Shown one piece after another: positions 61,054-64,000 of a stretch of DNA of 64,000 nucleotides. The stretch comes from RGIG4079 sp045576735 (lineage in GTDB: Bacteria; Bacteroidota; Bacteroidia; Bacteroidales; Muribaculaceae), in NCBI GenBank assembly GCA_045576735.1, contig JAZNGZ010000074.1, forward strand, positions 1 through 64,000, written 5' to 3'. Both the position numbers and the translations under genes were made by a program. The notes below the pieces were generated by a model. It saw only the letters and a list, made by a program, of their open reading frames with translations. It was not told where the DNA came from and made no database searches. Every line of letters begins with the position of its first letter. The first letter of the stretch is position 1.

Positions 61054-63585
61054 ATGGCTATATCTAAAAAATTTATTTCTAATTTATTATCTGTCATTAT
61101 TTTTTATCTTTGTTCATGTTCGACCGATGATACAAGCGTTATCACCGGAAGTGGATTTGTCAATCTCAACCTAAACATCAATACAAATATAATAAATAAT
61201 ACCGACGTATCATTTACAACTCCTCATCCCGATGAATTTAAAATAACAATGTCAAACGTAGATGGGACACATTCTCAATCATGGACATCGTTTTCACAAT
61301 TTCCGCAAGACAAACCTTTAAAAGTGGGAACATACTTAATTGAAGCGGGATTTGGAAACATCAATGAGGAAGGATTTGAATCACCCTATTATGCAGGCCA
61401 AACAACAATACAAGTAATCGAAAATAACACAACAGAGGCTTCTATCGATTGTAAATTAGCCAATACAATGGTGAGTATTGAGTATACCGAAGAGTTCAAA
61501 AACTTTTTTGACGATTTTAGTTCTCTAATCCACTCCGAAGGTGGTTCTTATATAAAATATAGCAAAGACGAAACACGTCCACTATACGTCAAGCCCGGGA
61601 AAGTATCATTAATTCTGTCTCTTACTAAAAAGAATGGAATAAGCGCCACATTTCAGCCAGCCGAAATCAACAATGCGCTTGCACAACACCATTACCACAT
61701 AACTTTCGACATCAATTCATCTGAAGTAGGAAAAGAAGAATTAATAATTACATTTGATGACAATACCATTTCCGACAATGTGACTATTAGTCTAAGTGAT
61801 GAAGTAATGAGCTCTCCTGGACCACAAATAACCACTAAGGGATTCTCCAATAACGAAACAATTACAATAAACGATGGAGATGAATCGGTGAAAACACTAT
61901 CTACTATAATCACGTCTTCTTGCGGATTAAAAGAATTAACCCTTACGACTCAATCCAAATCACTAATTGAGGCCGGGTTCCCAAATGAGATTGAGTTAGT
62001 AAATGCTAACACTTCTCAAAAAAACACCCTAACATCATTAGGGCTAAATGTCAATGGAATATGGGATGGTTCAACACAATCGGCCGAAATAGATTTTACT
62101 AATTTATTGACTAATATTTCAGCGATTGACAACAGTGACAACATCTCGACGTTTACAATAGTTGCTAAAGACAAATACTCAAAGGTCAACAATCCGGTCA
62201 CCTTTCATGTGTCAATCAATCCAATAGAGTTTTCATTAAAAAATACGCCACAATCAATAATAGGAATAAACAAAACAAATATAACACTATCGTCAACAAA
62301 CCCTATTAATCTAAACAAACTTGACTTTGAAATCTTAAACGAGGATAATTCCCGCGAAAAATGTAACATCAATAAAATCTCAAAAATTGATGAAACAACT
62401 TATTCAATAGACTTAACAATTCCTCATGGCGTTAAAAATGCCAATTTAAACATCATTTATAACGGCATTATCAAACAAAATATCAACATCACACGAGTTC
62501 AGCCCAAATTCAGCATTGAAGTCGATGCTTTTGCAAATAAAGCACTAATTAGAATAAATGCTGAAGACGACAGTTTAACAGAAGTTATTACCAACAATCT
62601 CAGCGTATATGCCAACGACATTGAGCCGGCAATCCTTGGTCGCAACACCACATATGGCATAATTTCCGTATCAGGGCTTAAGCCTGAAACTGCCTATCTT
62701 TTTAAAGCTACAATGATGAAAGGAAATCCCGAAGCCGTATATTCCAACATTGTTAAGATTAATACCGAATCAAAGCTTGGAGTACCCGATGGAGACTTTG
62801 AAGATGTCAAAGAACGCATAAACAGAGTCATCTTAAGTGGTGGCAAATATTCTCAAACTCACATGCCCATATACAATCAGCAAAACAAGACTGAAATAAT
62901 AGTCTCTACGCCTAAAAAGGACTGGGCTACTGTTAATGCAAAAACGTTCAACGAATCGGCATCAAATATAAACACATGGTATCTTCAACCTTCAACTATG
63001 ACGATTTATGATGCAGTTTCAGGCTCGAAAGCTATAAAATTATCAAGTGTTGCATGGGATCCAAAGGGAGAAGCAATACCCGACTATGCTCAAACTCCAG
63101 GGGAATACGTACCTTATAACAAGAATATCCCTAATATCTCTTATCGTGCGGCAGGCAAATTGTTTTTAGGTGAATACAATTACAATGCCACTAATAACTC
63201 CGAAATATATACTGAAGGCATTTCTTTTAACTCTCGCCCCACTGCCCTAAACGGCTACTATAAATACACTCCGGGAATAAATCAACTTCACGACAAAGGA
63301 ATTGTAATAATATCAATTATAAATAGAACTAATAATTCTGAAACAGAAATTGCCCATGGTGAATTTCTTTTCTCAGGAAATTCCGACTACACGGCTTTTA
63401 ATGTACCTCTATCATATAAAAGTTTTGGCATCAAAGCCACACATTTAAAAATAATGTTTGCTTCAACAAGCAACATCGGTTCAATTCAAGACGAAACAAT
63501 GAAGATAATTACAACCGACAATGTTTCAACAGCATCATCAATTGGCAGTTCATTATGGATTGACAATTTGACTTTTTCCTATTGA
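61054..63585 (+). CDS. Surface lipoprotein with DUF4493 and PCMD domains
   Basis: 843-residue lipoprotein (signal ends YLCSC, lipid at the Cys near residue 22). Residues 30-135 are a DUF4493 domain (GSGFVNLNLNINTN, DEFKITMSNVDG, LKVGTYLIEAGFGN, ESPYYAGQTTIQV). Several Ig-like beta domains follow at 135-560. The C-terminal 270 residues (GVPDGDFEDVKERIN, NTWYLQPSTMTIYDAVSGSKAIKL, AAGKLFLGEYNYN, YKYTPGINQLHDKGIV, SLWIDNLTFSY) match PCMD, the putative carbohydrate metabolism domain. The family's role is unproven; glycan binding or processing at the surface is the usual inference. The gene begins a run of DUF4493 genes. Confidence 0.85.
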   Translation: MAISKKFISNLLSVIIFYLCSCSTDDTSVITGSGFVNLNLNINTNIINNTDVSFTTPHPDEFKITMSNVDGTHSQSWTSFSQFPQDKPLKVGTYLIEAGFGNINEEGFESPYYAGQTTIQVIENNTTEASIDCKLANTMVSIEYTEEFKNFFDDFSSLIHSEGGSYIKYSKDETRPLYVKPGKVSLILSLTKKNGISATFQPAEINNALAQHHYHITFDINSSEVGKEELIITFDDNTISDNVTISLSDEVMSSPGPQITTKGFSNNETITINDGDESVKTLSTIITSSCGLKELTLTTQSKSLIEAGFPNEIELVNANTSQKNTLTSLGLNVNGIWDGSTQSAEIDFTNLLTNISAIDNSDNISTFTIVAKDKYSKVNNPVTFHVSINPIEFSLKNTPQSIIGINKTNITLSSTNPINLNKLDFEILNEDNSREKCNINKISKIDETTYSIDLTIPHGVKNANLNIIYNGIIKQNINITRVQPKFSIEVDAFANKALIRINAEDDSLTEVITNNLSVYANDIEPAILGRNTTYGIISVSGLKPETAYLFKATMMKGNPEAVYSNIVKINTESKLGVPDGDFEDVKERINRVILSGGKYSQTHMPIYNQQNKTEIIVSTPKKDWATVNAKTFNESASNINTWYLQPSTMTIYDAVSGSKAIKLSSVAWDPKGEAIPDYAQTPGEYVPYNKNIPNISYRAAGKLFLGEYNYNATNNSEIYTEGISFNSRPTALNGYYKYTPGINQLHDKGIVIISIINRTNNSETEIAHGEFLFSGNSDYTAFNVPLSYKSFGIKATHLKIMFASTSNIGSIQDETMKIITTDNVSTASSIGSSLWIDNLTFSY

Positions 63586-63609
63586 AAAATTTAAACATCA
63601 ATATATAAC

Positions 63610-64000
63610 ATGAAAAAAATTTATTATCTACTATTACTTTCCGCCATCACCTTATTTAGTGCCTGCGATGAGAATGATTGGAACAGCGAAGACCTTATGA
63701 AAACTGAAGGGACCTTGCTTCTTTCTTCTTTAGACATTTCAATTGACAATTCAATCTATGATGAAAACAATTTAAAAGTTGATTCAGTTACCATTTCTGA
63801 ACCTATCAACACATCAAACTTCATTATCAGCATTGTTGACCAACAATCTCAACAAGTTATAAATACTTGGGGTTATAATGAAATGCCAAATGAAATTTCA
63901 TTAAAAAAAGGAGAATACACTATTGAGGTTAAATCACATGAAGCAGAACCAGCTCAATGGGAAAAGCCTTACTTCTATGGTGCTAAAAAATTATCTATCA
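63610..64000 (+). CDS. DUF4493 lipoprotein, 3' end cut by window
   Basis: Open from ATG 63610 to the window edge, 130 codons seen. Lipoprotein signal ending in FSAC. The following part, NFIISIVDQQSQQVINTWGYNEMPNEISLKKGEYTIEVKSHEAEPAQWEKPYFYGAKKLSI, matches the DUF4493 domain of the preceding gene (FKITMSNVDG, LKVGTYLIEAGFG, ESPYYAGQTTI). It starts 24 bases after that gene's stop, so the two form an operon. Confidence 0.85.
   Translation, partial: MKKIYYLLLLSAITLFSACDENDWNSEDLMKTEGTLLLSSLDISIDNSIYDENNLKVDSVTISEPINTSNFIISIVDQQSQQVINTWGYNEMPNEISLKKGEYTIEVKSHEAEPAQWEKPYFYGAKKLSI

Noticed and set aside
1..64000. tRNA, rRNA, CRISPR arrays, prophage or intact transposase
   Set aside because: Gaps were read for cloverleaf arms, spaced repeats and transposase motifs. 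None was found.

Overview
The window reads as a chromosomal segment of an anaerobic gut-type member of Bacteroidales, probably Muribaculaceae or a close relative (inferred from gene content, not from a marker tree). The supports are: AT-rich DNA; promoters of the Bacteroidetes form TTG-N19/20-TAnnTTTG; no Shine-Dalgarno sequences; the gene string dnaN / exonuclease / coaBC / porD / recN / rlmB; type III glutamine synthetase; a FeoA-FeoB fusion; a two-iron superoxide reductase; DUF4493/PCMD surface lipoproteins; and several secreted proteins with type IX secretion (T9SS)-like C-terminal domains. No rRNA, tRNA, CRISPR array, intact transposase or prophage was found.

Layout. 0-4.6 kb: end of rpsP, an ABC-F ATPase and an exported M13 peptidase. 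4.9-6.8 kb: two translationally coupled secreted proteins, a beta-helix protein and a protein with three YFWDKD-type repeats. 6.9-14.6 kb: housekeeping block with the sliding clamp, an epsilon-like exonuclease, coenzyme A synthesis, PorD, RecN, RlmB and PurT. 14.7-21.4 kb, minus strand: two paralogous exported proteins, a Pif1-type helicase fused to TPRs, a FadL-like outer membrane protein, a repeat-rich exported protein and an HdeD-like membrane protein. 21.6-26.3 kb: a decayed Ser/Thr kinase, a small repeat-like element, a DcaP-type porin, two paralogous small exported proteins (one frameshifted) and superoxide reductase. 26.6-39.6 kb: FeoAB, MutS2, a lipoprotein, an aminotransferase, an FtsX-like permease, RsfS, FtsH, a BamA-like beta-barrel and Bcp peroxidase.

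39.8-49.7 kb is an exported-protein island on the plus strand: a repeat protein, a subtilase, a 1236-residue leucine-rich-repeat protein and a BIG2 protein, all ending in sorting-like C-terminal domains. PorD, encoded at 10 kb, belongs to the same secretion route in known systems. Between the LRR and BIG2 genes lies the most unusual object of the window: about 270 nt that can fold into a long imperfect hairpin whose head contains a perfect-complement pseudoknot, preceded by a Bacteroidetes -7 box. It looks like an undescribed structured RNA or a repeat element. 50-58 kb: GlnN, a nonsense-interrupted adhesin-like gene, a zinc-ribbon membrane protein, a Sel1 lipoprotein, an asymmetric ABC-F and a Dabb protein. 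58-64 kb: a DUF4923-like protein, a membrane nucleotide-sugar dehydratase and two adjacent DUF4493 lipoproteins, the last cut by the window edge.

Four small lesions in three genes (the kinase, one copy of the 25-kb pair, the 52-kb adhesin) stand out in an otherwise clean gene set. They are either real decay or assembly errors.
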